NCBI GenBank assembly: GCA_964458325.1
Contig: CAYWIM010000062.1
Span: 1 to 27,888 of the forward strand
Source: JAGMXM01 sp964458325
GTDB lineage: Bacteria; Verrucomicrobiota; Verrucomicrobiia; Limisphaerales; UBA1319
Length of the DNA: 27,888 nt
Direction: 5' to 3'
Positions 7,951 through 16,805 of the stretch are shown piece by piece (positions within the stretch are counted from its first letter, which is position 1; each line of letters begins with the position of its first letter). The notes under the pieces were generated by a model that ran no database searches, was not told the origin of the DNA, and saw only the letters and a program-made list of their open reading frames with translations. Position numbers and translations under genes: made by a program.

Positions 7951-9219
7951 TCAGAGGAAGATCGTCTGATCGCGGGAGGGCCCGACGGAGACGATGCTGA
8001 GGGGGGCGCCGGTGAGCTCGGCGATAGCGCGGAGGTAGGCGCGGGCTTTGGGGGGGAGGTCGCGCCAGCGGCGGGCCTGGTGGGTTGGGGTCATCCAGCC
8101 GGGGAACTCCTCATAGACGGGTTCGCATTGGGCCAGGAGCTGGGTGTCGCTGGGCATGGAGGAGCATCGCCGGCCAAGGATGCGGTAGGCGACAGCGACC
8201 TGGATGGCGGGAACGGTGTCGAGGCCATCGAGGTTGGTCACGGCGAGGTCGTCGATCCCGTTGACCATGGTGGCGTGGCGGGAGGCGACGGTATCGAACC
8301 AGCCGCAGCGCCGGGGGCGCCCGGTGGTGGCGCCGAACTCGCGTCCCATGCGATGGAGGAGGTCGGCGATCCGGGGGTTCTCGGTCGGCAGGGGGCCTTC
8401 GCCGACGCGGGTGGTATAGGCTTTGACGACGCCGACGACGCGATCGATTCGGTTGGGGGGGATCCCGGAGCCGGTGCAGGCGCCGCCGGCAGTTGTGTTC
8501 GAGGATGTCACAAAGGGGTAGGTGCCGTGGTCGAGGTCGAGGAAGGTGCCCTGGGCGCCTTCGAAGAGGATGTTTTTCCCCTGGCGAGCGGCCTTATGGA
8601 GCAGGGTGACCGTGTCGGTGACAAAGGGCTGGAGGCGCTCTCCGGCCGCGCGATACGCGGCCAGCACCTTGCCAAGCGACAGCGTCGGAGCCCCGAGGGC
8701 GCGGAGGAAACCGTTGTTCTCCTTGATCCGCCGCGCCAGGATCTCTTTGAAGCGCTCCGGGTGGAGGAGATCGAGCATGCGGATGCCGACGCGGGCGGCC
8801 TTGTCGCCATAGGCGGGGCCGATGCCGCGTTTAGTGGTGCCGATGCGGTGTTTGCCTTTGGCGATTTCGCGCTGCTCATCGAGGAGGCGATGGTAGGGCA
8901 TGACGAGGTGGGCGGTCTCGCTGATGTGGAAATGGCCTTGGACCTTGACACGGAGGCGTTCGAGCCCGTCGATCTCCTCGACCAGGCCGATGGGGTCGAT
9001 GACCACGCCGTTGGCGATCACGCAGGTTTTGCGGGGGCGGAGGATTCCGGAGGGGACGAGGTGGAGGACGTATTTCTGGGAGCCGACGAAGACGGTATGG
9101 CCGGCGTTGTTGCCGCCCTGGGTGCGGACGACGACATCCACCTGCTCGGTCAGCACGTCGATGATTTTGCCTTTGCCTTCATCGCCCCACTGGGCGCCGA
9201 CAAGAATGATATTGGCCAT
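7951..9219 (-). CDS. purA: Adenylosuccinate synthetase
   Basis: Joins IMP and aspartate using GTP, the first committed step to AMP. The 422-aa protein begins MANIILVGAQWGDEGKGK, with the P-loop GDEGKGK at 12-18, catalytic D13 and H41 in GGNNAGHT. The ATG at 9219 is preceded by a strong SD, GAGGTGA (plus-strand 9227-9233), 7 nt away. This is unusual in the window, where SD sites are mostly weak. It heads an operon with uppS, cdsA and dxr. A promoter and an attenuator-like leader sit directly upstream. Linking purine synthesis to envelope lipid genes is uncommon and suggests shared growth-rate control. Confidence 0.96.
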   Translation of the reverse strand: MANIILVGAQWGDEGKGKIIDVLTEQVDVVVRTQGGNNAGHTVFVGSQKYVLHLVPSGILRPRKTCVIANGVVIDPIGLVEEIDGLERLRVKVQGHFHISETAHLVMPYHRLLDEQREIAKGKHRIGTTKRGIGPAYGDKAARVGIRMLDLLHPERFKEILARRIKENNGFLRALGAPTLSLGKVLAAYRAAGERLQPFVTDTVTLLHKAARQGKNILFEGAQGTFLDLDHGTYPFVTSSNTTAGGACTGSGIPPNRIDRVVGVVKAYTTRVGEGPLPTENPRIADLLHRMGREFGATTGRPRRCGWFDTVASRHATMVNGIDDLAVTNLDGLDTVPAIQVAVAYRILGRRCSSMPSDTQLLAQCEPVYEEFPGWMTPTHQARRWRDLPPKARAYLRAIAELTGAPLSIVSVGPSRDQTIFL

Positions 9220-9245
9220 AATTCAGTCACCTCGGGACCCACATG

Positions 9246-9290
9246 AAAAAACCCCGAAGGGTAATTCGGGGCACGGTCGTGCTAATTACC
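9246..9290 (-). promoter_or_regulatory. Attenuator-like leader of purA (terminator plus competing hairpin)
   Basis: On the minus strand CCCCGAA (9271-9265), loop TTACCC and TTCGGGG (9258-9252) form a 7-bp stem followed by six T (9251-9246), a textbook intrinsic terminator. A competing element exists: GGTAATT (9290-9284) is the exact complement of AATTACC (9266-9260), which overlaps the top of the terminator stem and its loop. A small GCAC/GTGC hairpin sits between. The terminator lies between the only good promoter and the purA ATG, so purA transcripts must pass it. It resembles no riboswitch class that I recognise. Confidence 0.55.
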
Positions 9291-9295
9291 GGCAA

Positions 9296-9324
9296 ATACT
9301 ACCGTTTGGGCTCGGGGGTGTCAA
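9296..9324 (-). promoter_or_regulatory. Sigma-70 promoter of the purA operon
   Basis: On the minus strand, a perfect TTGACA -35 (9324-9319) and TAGTAT -10 (9301-9296) are spaced 17 bp apart. The predicted start at 9289-9290 coincides with the first bases of the GGTAATT arm of the leader structure. Confidence 0.65.
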
Positions 9325-9371
9325 TGGGCGGATCCATGCTGGACAGGGGGATGGCGATCCGGCATGAATAG

Positions 9372-9380
9372 TGCTAACAT
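9372..9380 (+). promoter_or_regulatory. Weak extended -10 for the CBM48 gene
   Basis: TGC followed by TAACAT resembles an extended -10 element. The best -35 at 17 bp spacing (TGGCGA, 9352-9357) is poor. It is the most plausible plus-strand promoter before the gene at 9435. Confidence 0.25.
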
Positions 9381-9434
9381 AGAAATCGAAGCTGGGCGTT
9401 CCCGGGAGGAAGGCCGGAGTGAAGGAAAATCGAG

Positions 9435-9764
9435 ATGATAGATGCAGCGATCAATGCAAAGTCGTTCCGTTTTGGGATGCGGGACCGGTATTCGGCGAAG
9501 GGCTCGACCCGGACGATCAATTTTTTGTTTTTGGCGCCGCAGGCTCAGGAGGTGAGCGTGGTGGGCGATTTCAACGATTGGAATCCGCGGGCGAATCCGA
9601 TGGATCGCCAGCCGGACGGGGGGTGGATTGCGCGGATCCCGATGCATCATGGGCACCACCGGTATCTGTTCATGGTGGATGGGCAGCGGATGCTCGATCC
9701 GCGGGCTCACGGCCAGGCCCGGATGGAGAACAACGAGAAGGTATCCCTGATCGCTGTGAGCTGA
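9435..9764 (+). CDS. Single-domain CBM48/AMPK-type glycogen-binding protein
   Basis: A 109-aa protein with one early-set (isoamylase N-terminal-like) beta domain. The hallmarks are VSVVGDFNDWNP (40-51), a tryptophan strand GGWIARIPM (62-70), and the hairpin HHRYLFMVDGQRMLDP (74-89). These residues bind alpha-glucan in AMPK beta subunits and branching enzymes. There is no signal peptide and no catalytic domain, so it is probably a cytosolic glycogen-associated or regulatory protein. A GAAGG about 9 nt before the ATG can serve as SD. It ends 15 bp from the convergent kinase gene. Function beyond carbohydrate or kinase binding is not visible. Confidence 0.75.
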   Translation: MIDAAINAKSFRFGMRDRYSAKGSTRTINFLFLAPQAQEVSVVGDFNDWNPRANPMDRQPDGGWIARIPMHHGHHRYLFMVDGQRMLDPRAHGQARMENNEKVSLIAVS

Positions 9765-9779
9765 GGAAGAGCGATGCGC

Positions 9780-10805
9780 CTACCGTCGCCACCAGCTCCG
9801 GCCGTTGGCGCGGGCATGGGATCCCTCGCGGGTGGCGCGCATCTGGCTGACGAGCAGCTGGCTGCGGGCGGCGGTGAGAGCCATGATGAACTCGTCGTAG
9901 CTGCCGAACCGCTCATCGGGGTTTTTTGCCATCGCGCAGACGAGGGCATCGCTCGAGGGGACGGTGATTTCGGGGATCACCAGGTTGGGCGGCGTGAGGG
10001 GGGTGTGGATATGGGCGGCGATGACCTCCTCGACCGTGGCGGCTTCGAAGGGGACGTGGCCGGTGAGGGCGTGGTATAGGGTGCCGGCCAGGCTGTAGAG
10101 GTCGGAGAGAAAGTCCTCCCGCTCCCGCCGGATCTTCTCGGGTGCGATGTAATAAGGGGTGCCCCAGACAGCGTCTTCGCCTTCGGCGTTGGAATCGGTG
10201 GGGCGGGCCAGGCCGAAATCGACGAGCTTGGGCTCGCCGTCGGCGTTGAACAGGATATTGCCGGGCTTGATGTCGCGGTGGAGGAGGTTGTGTTTGAGGG
10301 CGGTATCGAGCGCGGATGCGACCTTGATGCCGATATCGAGGACATCGAGTTCGGGGAGGTGTTTTTCCTTCTCGATGCGAACGTCGAGGCTGCCGCGGTC
10401 GGCGAGCTCCATGACGAGGAACCGGTTGCCCTCGAATTCCTCGAAGCTGTAGATGTGAATGATGTTCGTGTGGTTGAGGGAGGCGCAGGCGCGGGCTTCG
10501 CGATAGAAGCTCTCGAGGGATTCGGCATGGTTGGCCAGGTCGGGCTTCATCAGTTTGACGGCGACCTCCCGCTCGAGGATCGTGTCGAAGGCGCCAAAGA
10601 CGGTGCCCATGCCGCCTGCTCCGACGATCGATTGCAGCTCGAAATGCCTGAGCATTTTCGGCATCATGATCGAGAATCCGCAGCGGTTGCACGGGACCAC
10701 GGAGAGCGGCGCCGTATCGCCCGGGATGAAATTCTTCACCCCGCAGCCGCCGCAGGCGACCATTCGGAGAGGGGGCGTTCGCTCCAGATTATCCAACGCA
10801 CTCAC
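9780..10805 (-). CDS. Zinc-ribbon Ser/Thr protein kinase (Hanks type)
   Basis: A 341-aa cytosolic kinase. A zinc ribbon comes first: C18-x2-C21 and C39-x2-C42. The catalytic domain follows, with G-loop GAGGMGTV (62-69), K84, E103, HRDIKPGN (catalytic D178), DFG (196-198) and APE (221-223), so it should be active. There is no transmembrane or extracellular sensor region, unlike most bacterial PknB-type kinases. The C-terminal tail after residue 310 is short and basic. The start is GTG at 10805; ATG at codon 15 (10763) would still keep the whole zinc ribbon. It lies 58 bp downstream of the efflux permease on the same strand but has its own promoter candidate. Substrates are unknown. Confidence 0.9.
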   Translation of the reverse strand: MSALDNLERTPPLRMVACGGCGVKNFIPGDTAPLSVVPCNRCGFSIMMPKMLRHFELQSIVGAGGMGTVFGAFDTILEREVAVKLMKPDLANHAESLESFYREARACASLNHTNIIHIYSFEEFEGNRFLVMELADRGSLDVRIEKEKHLPELDVLDIGIKVASALDTALKHNLLHRDIKPGNILFNADGEPKLVDFGLARPTDSNAEGEDAVWGTPYYIAPEKIRREREDFLSDLYSLAGTLYHALTGHVPFEAATVEEVIAAHIHTPLTPPNLVIPEITVPSSDALVCAMAKNPDERFGSYDEFIMALTAARSQLLVSQMRATREGSHARANGRSWWRR

Positions 10806-10811
10806 AAAGTT

Positions 10812-10839
10812 ATCTTACAACCGATTGGGATCAGGACAA
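10812..10839 (-). promoter_or_regulatory. Candidate promoter of the kinase gene
   Basis: TTGTCC (10839-10834) and TAAGAT (10817-10812) are 16 bp apart on the minus strand. If the -10 ends at -7, transcription would begin exactly on the GTG at 10805, predicting a leaderless mRNA. Each box matches consensus at four of six positions, so this is tentative. Confidence 0.35.
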
Positions 10840-10863
10840 GTACGGATTCCCGATCATGGAGGT

Positions 10864-12126
10864 TCATTCGAATCGGAGGGACTGGATGGGATCGACGCGG
10901 GCGGCCTTGAGGGCGGGGTAGGTGCCGAAGACCAGGCCGACCAGGGTGCAGAGCAACAGGCCCAATGCGACCCAATCCAGAGGGATCATGGGCGGGACAT
11001 CGAGGTAGAGGGCGGCCAGGTTGCCCAGCCCGACTCCGAGGATGACGCCGACGATGCCGCCGAGCTGGCACAACACGATGGCTTCGAGGACGAACTGGGT
11101 GAGGATATTGCGCCGCTTGGCGCCGACGGCGCGCCGGATGCCGATTTCGCCGGTGCGCTCGGTGACGGAGACGAGCATGATGTTCATGATGCCGACGCCG
11201 GCGGCGAGGAGGGCGATGGAGCTGATGACGGCGACGCCAGCGCGGGCGGCGAGGGTGAAGGATCGGAACTGGCGGATGAGGGATTCGCTGGAGACGATTT
11301 CGAAGTCGTCGGGCTGGCCGGGGGGGACCTTGCGCAGTGCGCGGAGGGCGCCGCGGACCTGCTCGACCGTATTGTCGTAGCTGGCCTGGTCCCAGGATTG
11401 GACGAACAGCTCGATGCTGCGATAGGAGCCGTAACGGTTGAGGCCCGTCGTGAGCGGGATGAGGATGAAATTGTCCTGGTCGCCGCCGAAGATGCCGCCG
11501 CGTTCGGCGAGGAGACCGACGACCGTGTATCGGATGCCCTGGTATTTGACCTCCTCGAGGAGGGCGGCGCCGTGGGGGAAGAGCTTTCGGGCCAGACCCG
11601 ATCCGAGGACGCAGACATGCCGGCCGCCATCGAGATCGGAATCGAGCAGGGCTCGGCCTTCCGCGACGTTCCAGTTTCGGGCGGCGAACATTTCAGGGGT
11701 GACGCCGATGAGGGGGACGTCGGGGTTTGTTTTTTCCGAGCGGGAGAGGGCTTCGCCGTTCCAGAGGAAGGACTGGGCGCCGATGCTGCGAGCGATGGTG
11801 GCGCGGACGCGGAGTTGGGAGACGAGGGGGAAGCGGAGGTCGGGTCGTCTCCAGAGTTTTTCCCAAGTCTCGGGGCCTCCGACGGGGAAGGCGGGCATTT
11901 TTTGGACGACGAACGTCTGGGTGCCGAGGCTGTTCATTTCGGATTCGATGCCATGCTGGAGGGCTCGCATGATGGTCATGACGAGGATAATGGAGAAGAC
12001 GCCGACGACGACGCCGAGGAGCGTGAGGCTGGAGCGGAGCTTATGGGCGGCGATGGCTTCGAGGGCCATGTGGAGGCTTTCTCGGATTTCGGCGGACCAG
12101 CGCTGGCGGCGGGAGGAGAAGCTCAT
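10864..12126 (-). CDS. MacB/FtsX-type ABC transporter permease (second copy)
   Basis: A 420-aa inner-membrane permease. One N-terminal helix (LRSSLTLLGVVVGVFSIILV) is followed by a large periplasmic MacB_PCD-like domain and three C-terminal helices of the FtsX domain. The coupling motif ERTGEIGIRRAVGAKRRNIL before the second helix is diagnostic. It shares PPGQPDDF and GIMNIMLVSVTERT with the permease encoded just upstream, so the two arose by tandem duplication and probably form a heterodimer with the shared ATPase. It starts 6 bp after the stop of the other permease and is the last gene of the efflux operon before the kinase. The cargo is unknown. Confidence 0.9.
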   Translation of the reverse strand: MSFSSRRQRWSAEIRESLHMALEAIAAHKLRSSLTLLGVVVGVFSIILVMTIMRALQHGIESEMNSLGTQTFVVQKMPAFPVGGPETWEKLWRRPDLRFPLVSQLRVRATIARSIGAQSFLWNGEALSRSEKTNPDVPLIGVTPEMFAARNWNVAEGRALLDSDLDGGRHVCVLGSGLARKLFPHGAALLEEVKYQGIRYTVVGLLAERGGIFGGDQDNFILIPLTTGLNRYGSYRSIELFVQSWDQASYDNTVEQVRGALRALRKVPPGQPDDFEIVSSESLIRQFRSFTLAARAGVAVISSIALLAAGVGIMNIMLVSVTERTGEIGIRRAVGAKRRNILTQFVLEAIVLCQLGGIVGVILGVGLGNLAALYLDVPPMIPLDWVALGLLLCTLVGLVFGTYPALKAARVDPIQSLRFE

Positions 12127-12132
12127 GGCAAG

Positions 12133-13352
12133 TCACTCATGGCGGAGGGCATCGACCGTGTTTTGGCTGCCCGCGCGCCAGGCCGGAAGAAGGCCGGAGA
12201 GGATGCCGGTGAGGGCGGAAATGCCCAGAGCGAGCGCGGCGACCGGAGGGGAGATGCTGGCGGGAAACCATTGTCGCATGAGCAGAACGATCGGAAGGGC
12301 AAGGCCGATCGCGACGGCGCCGCCGGCGAGGCTGATGAGGGCGGCTTCGATGAGGAACTGGGTGAGGATCGTGCGCCGCCGGGCGCCCACGGCTTTGCGG
12401 ATGCCGATTTCGCGGGTCCGTTCGGCGACCGAGACGAACATGACGTTCATGATGCCGATGCCGCCGACGAAGAGCGAGAGGCTGGTGATGCAGAAGCCGG
12501 CGGTGGCGATCATGGCGCTGAGCTTGCGGAACGATTTGAGGAACAGCTCCTGCCGGTTGATGGCGAAGTCATCGGGCTGGCCGGGCGGGATGCGCCGGAG
12601 GCGGCGGACGATGCCTCGGAGCTCCTCGATGGTTTCGTCGATCTGGCTCATATCGGCGACCTTGACCAGGATATCGATGTTGGGCCAGCGCTCGATATCG
12701 GTGAAGTAGCGGGTCACGGGGACAATGACGCGGTTGTCGAAATTGACGATGCCGAGGAATTCTCCGATGCGGTCGAGGACGCCGACGATTTCGTATTGCT
12801 GGCCGGCGATGCGGAGGCGGTGGCCGAGGGGGGATTCGCGAGGGAAGAACTTCTCGGCGAGCGCGGCGCCGATGACGCAGACGGGGCGCGCTCCATCGAT
12901 CTCGTAGGGGCTCAGGAAGCGGCCGGAAGTGATGGCGAGGCCGCCGACCAGGGCGGTATCGGCGCTGCCGCCGCAGATTTGAACGCCGGTTGCGGAGCGG
13001 TTGCCGTATGCGACGGGCCTGAGGGTGATCGCCTGAGGCGCGACGGCGCGGGCGAGCGTCGAGAGGCGGGCGATGGCGCGGGCATCGCGGAGGGTGAGGT
13101 CGCGCCGGTTGCGGAGCTGCGACCAATCCAGGCGCTCGAACCAGGGGAATTTCTGGACATAGAGCACGTCGGTGCCGAGGGAGGAGATGCTCGAGAGGAA
13201 GGCGCGGTTGAGCCCGACGATGGCAGCGCCCATGATCGTGACGGTGATGACGCCGATGATGACGCCGAGCATGGTGAGGGCGGAGCGGAGGCGATTGGCT
13301 CGGAGGGCGCCCCAGGAGACGCGGAGCCCCTCGGTGAGATCCAGCGAGAGTC

Positions 13353-13356
<4 letters not shown>
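12133..13356 (-). CDS. MacB/FtsX-type ABC transporter permease (first copy)
   Basis: A 407-aa permease with the MacB architecture: N-terminal helix LRSALTMLGVIIGVITVTIM, a periplasmic domain of roughly 220 residues, then the FtsX domain with GIMNVMFVSVAERTREIGIR and AVGARRRTILTQFLIEA. Its ATG overlaps the ATPase stop by four bases (ATGA), indicating translational coupling and matched expression. Such permeases work by mechanotransmission, driving periplasmic substrates out through an adaptor and an outer-membrane channel. No TolC-like channel gene is present in this window, so it would have to be elsewhere. Confidence 0.9.
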
Positions 13357-14041
<685 letters not shown>

Positions 14042-14045
<4 letters not shown>

Positions 14046-15427
14046 GGGGACTCGCGGGCCGGCTCGCGCGCGAGGGCGGGGCGGGTATTGTCGACGCGGA
14101 TCCGCTTGCCATCTTCGAGGAGCCGGCTGATGGCCGCGTAACCGCCGGAGATCACCTCCTGGTTTTCGATCAGGCCGGAGAGGATCTCGACGTGAGAGTC
14201 ATCGCCGATACCGCGCTGGACGGGGACCATTCGAGCGATGCCGTTGGTGGCGATGAAGACGACTTCGACGGCTTTGGGGGGATCGCCGGGTTTGCGGTCG
14301 GAAGCCGCGGCCGCAGGAGTGTTGGTGGGGCTTGCGTTCGTGGGATTGGCGGCGGCTGGCGCGGGGTTTGTGCCGGCGAGAGCGGTTGGGGAGGCGGCCA
14401 GCGAGTTCGTCGAGGTCGGGGCATTGGTGGCGGGGTCGGATTTGGGCAGCCGCGCCGTGAGGCTCTGGATGGGCACGGCGAGCGTGTTCGTCCGGGTCCG
14501 GGTCTCGATCTCGGCAGTGACCGACATGCCGGGCCGGAAGGCTTCTTTTTCCCGGAGGCGGATTCGGACTTCGAACTTGATGGCTTCCTGCTGGGAGCCC
14601 TGGCCGAAAGATTTAGCGGTGTTGGCGATTTCGGACACGGTGCCGGTGAATTTGCGGTCTCGGAACGCGTCAACCTCGAGGCGCGCCTTTTGGCCGATGG
14701 CGATCAGGACGACATCGACCTCGCCGACATCGACGCGGGCTTCCATGGCATCGAGGTCGGCGATGGTCATGACCTCGGTGCCCTGGTAAGTGGCGGTGCC
14801 GACAACGCGCTCGCCGAACTGAGAATTGAGTTTGCTGATCGTGCCGGTGAGCGGGGAGTATACGGTGGTTTTGGCGAGGTTTTCCGTGGCGTTATCGAGC
14901 GCAGCACGGGCATTTTCGCTTTGGTGAGTGGATGATTGGAACGAGGCGCGGGCCACTTCGAAGCCGGTTTTGGCATCCAGGAACTGGGAGTCGGACACCA
15001 GCTTTTCCTTGAAGAGATCCTGGATACGCTGGAATTCGGCTTCGGCTTTCGCGAGGTTCGCTCTCGAGAGCTCGATTTGAGCGAGGCTCGACCGGTAGGA
15101 GGCGACGGCGACGTTGCTGCTGGCCAGGTAGTTGTCGGGCTTGAGGCGGAACAGGAGGTCGCCTTTCTGGACGGCTTGGCCTTCTTTGATCGGCAGATCG
15201 ATGATCTCGCCGCTGACTTCGGGGCTGATCTTGACGTAATACACGGGCTGCAGCCTGCCATTGGCGAGCACGACCTCCGTCAGGTTGCGCCGGACCACCT
15301 TCTCAGTCTGAACGGCGATGACGGGATCGGGCCATCGCCACCAGACGCCCAAGCCCGCGCCCGCGAGAATCAACAGCACCAGAGCGCCCAGCCACCATTT
15401 GCGACGAGAACGTCGAGGAGTTGTCAT
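14042..15427 (-). CDS. HlyD/MacA-type periplasmic adaptor of the ABC efflux system
   Basis: A membrane-fusion protein of 461 aa when started at 15427 (MTTPRRSRRKWW). A single membrane anchor covers about 12-29. Then come the lipoyl-like half (VYYVKISPEVSGEIIDLPIKEG), a helical hairpin with FKEKLVSDSQFLDAKTGFE, the second lipoyl half (TTVYSPLTGTISKL) and the beta-barrel. The barrel is followed by an unusual Ala/Pro/Thr/Asn-rich segment at about 329-380, and then a membrane-proximal domain ending in ISRLLEDGKRIRV. The frame continues upstream to 15523, but that stretch begins inside a promoter palindrome and gives no plausible N-terminus. No SD is evident. It heads the efflux operon and has a promoter with a palindromic site upstream. 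Confidence 0.9.
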
Positions 15428-15518
15428 TATTGCGCGGTTCTGCTTTGGTTCGTGGCCGTTTGCATGAGGTATCCTGAACCGGGCTGTCCGTCGCAGCGGC
15501 TCCGCCACGCTCTGGCCA

Positions 15519-15533
15519 AACAACCCGGTTGTT
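15519..15533. promoter_or_regulatory. 15-bp palindrome at the efflux-operon start site
   Basis: AACAACC, one central base, GGTTGTT: a perfect 7-bp inverted repeat. It covers roughly +1 to +14 of the predicted transcript, the usual place for a repressor to block initiation. Because it is transcribed it could instead be a small RNA stem, but a one-base loop makes that unlikely. Confidence 0.5.
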
Positions 15534-15538
15534 ATCGC

Positions 15539-15569
15539 ATTATAGACCGGCGGCAGGCTGGATTGTCAC
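15539..15569 (-). promoter_or_regulatory. Promoter of the adaptor/ABC efflux operon
   Basis: On the minus strand a perfect TATAAT (15544-15539) is preceded by GTGACA (15569-15564) at 19 bp, or TGACAA at 18 bp. Spacing is long, which often means activator help or weak basal use. The predicted start is near 15532, leaving a leader of about 105 nt without a visible SD. Confidence 0.5.
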
Positions 15570-15629
15570 CTGGAAACTCGATAGAGCGCCATCAGTCCAC
15601 TGGCCCGAACGGGGTGCGTCGGTAGTGGA

Positions 15630-15839
15630 TCATATGCGGTGAGGGTCAGGGGTTGGAGGTGGTTTGGAAAAATCCGCTTCGGCGGCGATAGGGTGTGGGG
15701 TGCGATGGCGGATCACGGCCTGTCGGAGCAGGTATTCGATCTGGCCGTTGACGCTGCGCAAATCCTCCTGGGCCCAGGCCTCGAGCGCCCGCCAGAGGCC
15801 GGGATCCATCCGCAGGAGGAACGACTTGCGCGTTTCCAT
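15630..15839 (-). CDS. Arc-family ribbon-helix-helix protein
   Basis: A 69-aa protein. KSFLLRMDPGLWRALEAWAQ followed by EDLRSVNGQIEYLLRQAV is the classic Arc-type ribbon-helix-helix fold: a short beta strand that reads DNA, then two helices. Small proteins of this kind commonly follow SPFH genes, and here it starts 6 bp after the SPFH stop, so they share a transcript. The Pro-rich C-terminal 20 residues are probably disordered. As a DNA-binding dimer it may regulate its own operon or the efflux promoter just downstream; the sequence alone does not prove either. Confidence 0.82.
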   Translation of the reverse strand: METRKSFLLRMDPGLWRALEAWAQEDLRSVNGQIEYLLRQAVIRHRTPHPIAAEADFSKPPPTPDPHRI

Positions 15840-15845
15840 CGGATC

Positions 15846-16766
15846 CTAATGGTAGAGGGTTCCGGTGTTGATCACGGGGTGGACCTCGGATTCGCCGCAC
15901 AGGACGACGAGGAGGTTGCTGACCATGGCGGCTTTGCGCTCCTCATCGAGCTTGACCACGGACTTTTCGTCAATTTCCTTCAGGGCCATCTCGACCATGC
16001 TGACGGCGCCATGGACGATTTTCTGACGGGCAGCGATGATGGCTTCGGCCTGCTGGCGGCGGAGCATCGCGCTGGCGATCTCGGGGGCGTAGGCGAGATG
16101 GGTGAGGCGGGCCTCCTCGACCACAACGCCGGCCTTGTTGAGCCGCTCCTGGAGCTCGGTCTGGAGGTGGATCGAGACGTCCTCGACATTGCTGCGGAGG
16201 GTGATCTCGTTATCTTCGCCCTGGTCGTAGGCATACGAGGTCGCCAGGTGGCGGACCGCGGACTCGCTCTGGATGCGGATGTATTCCTCGTAGTGATCCA
16301 CGTCGAACAGCGCCTGGGCGGTGTCGCGCACGCGCCACACCACGACGGCGGCGATCTCGATGGGGTTGCCGCGCTTGTCATTGACCTTGAGCTTTTCGCC
16401 GTTGAGGTTCCGGGCGCGGAGCGAGATCCGGACCTTGCGGTTGAAGGGATTCGTCCAATGGAATCCGCTGTCGCGCGCGGTGCCCTGGTACTTGCCGAAG
16501 AGGATGAGGACGCGGGCTTCGTTGGGCTGGAGCGTGAAGAAGCCGCTGAAGAGGACACCGCCGAGGATGGCCAGGAGGATGGCGCCGACAATCCCGAAAA
16601 CGCTGGGATCGACGCCGGATCGCTCGGCCATGACGATCTGGTAGATCAGGATCGCGACGGCGCCGATGGTGAGGAGGATGTTCGCGGCGAGCATGGCCCA
16701 ACCGTTCAGGACGCGGACGGTGTTTTCGCGGCTCACGATCGAGGGATTGGCAGTCACAGTTTTCAT
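15846..16766 (-). CDS. SPFH (stomatin/prohibitin-like) membrane protein
   Basis: A 306-aa protein started at 16766 (MKTVTANPSIVSRENTVRV). Two membrane helices (about 24-45 and 56-76) are followed by an SPFH domain opening with FFTLQPNEARVLILFGKYQG and including GFHWTNPFNRKVRISLRARN. A helical region rich in charged residues (LQTELQERLNKAGVVVEEAR, then RRQQAEAIIAARQKIVHGAV) should form the oligomerising coiled coil. SPFH proteins build ring-like membrane microdomains linked to protease control and stress; the role here is unproved. The open frame runs on to 16928, but those 54 residues are promoter DNA. It is followed at 6 bp by its ribbon-helix-helix partner. Confidence 0.9.
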   Translation of the reverse strand: MKTVTANPSIVSRENTVRVLNGWAMLAANILLTIGAVAILIYQIVMAERSGVDPSVFGIVGAILLAILGGVLFSGFFTLQPNEARVLILFGKYQGTARDSGFHWTNPFNRKVRISLRARNLNGEKLKVNDKRGNPIEIAAVVVWRVRDTAQALFDVDHYEEYIRIQSESAVRHLATSYAYDQGEDNEITLRSNVEDVSIHLQTELQERLNKAGVVVEEARLTHLAYAPEIASAMLRRQQAEAIIAARQKIVHGAVSMVEMALKEIDEKSVVKLDEERKAAMVSNLLVVLCGESEVHPVINTGTLYH

Positions 16767-16790
16767 AGGCTCAGAATCGATATTTTTTCT

Positions 16791-16805
16791 ATATCTTATA
16801 GATAT
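16791..16805. promoter_or_regulatory. AT-rich palindrome over the SPFH start site
   Basis: ATATC, five bases TTATA, GATAT: a perfect 5-bp inverted repeat centred at 16798, one base from the predicted start (16797) and touching the -10 box. The strongly AT-rich character stands out. It fits an operator, and it could also influence the divergent Gfo/Idh gene. Confidence 0.45.

Noticed and set aside
15428..15523. N-terminal extension of the HlyD-like adaptor by 32 residues
   Set aside because: It begins inside the start-site palindrome and places extra polar residues before the membrane anchor. MTTPRRSRRKWW is a normal inner-membrane anchor start.
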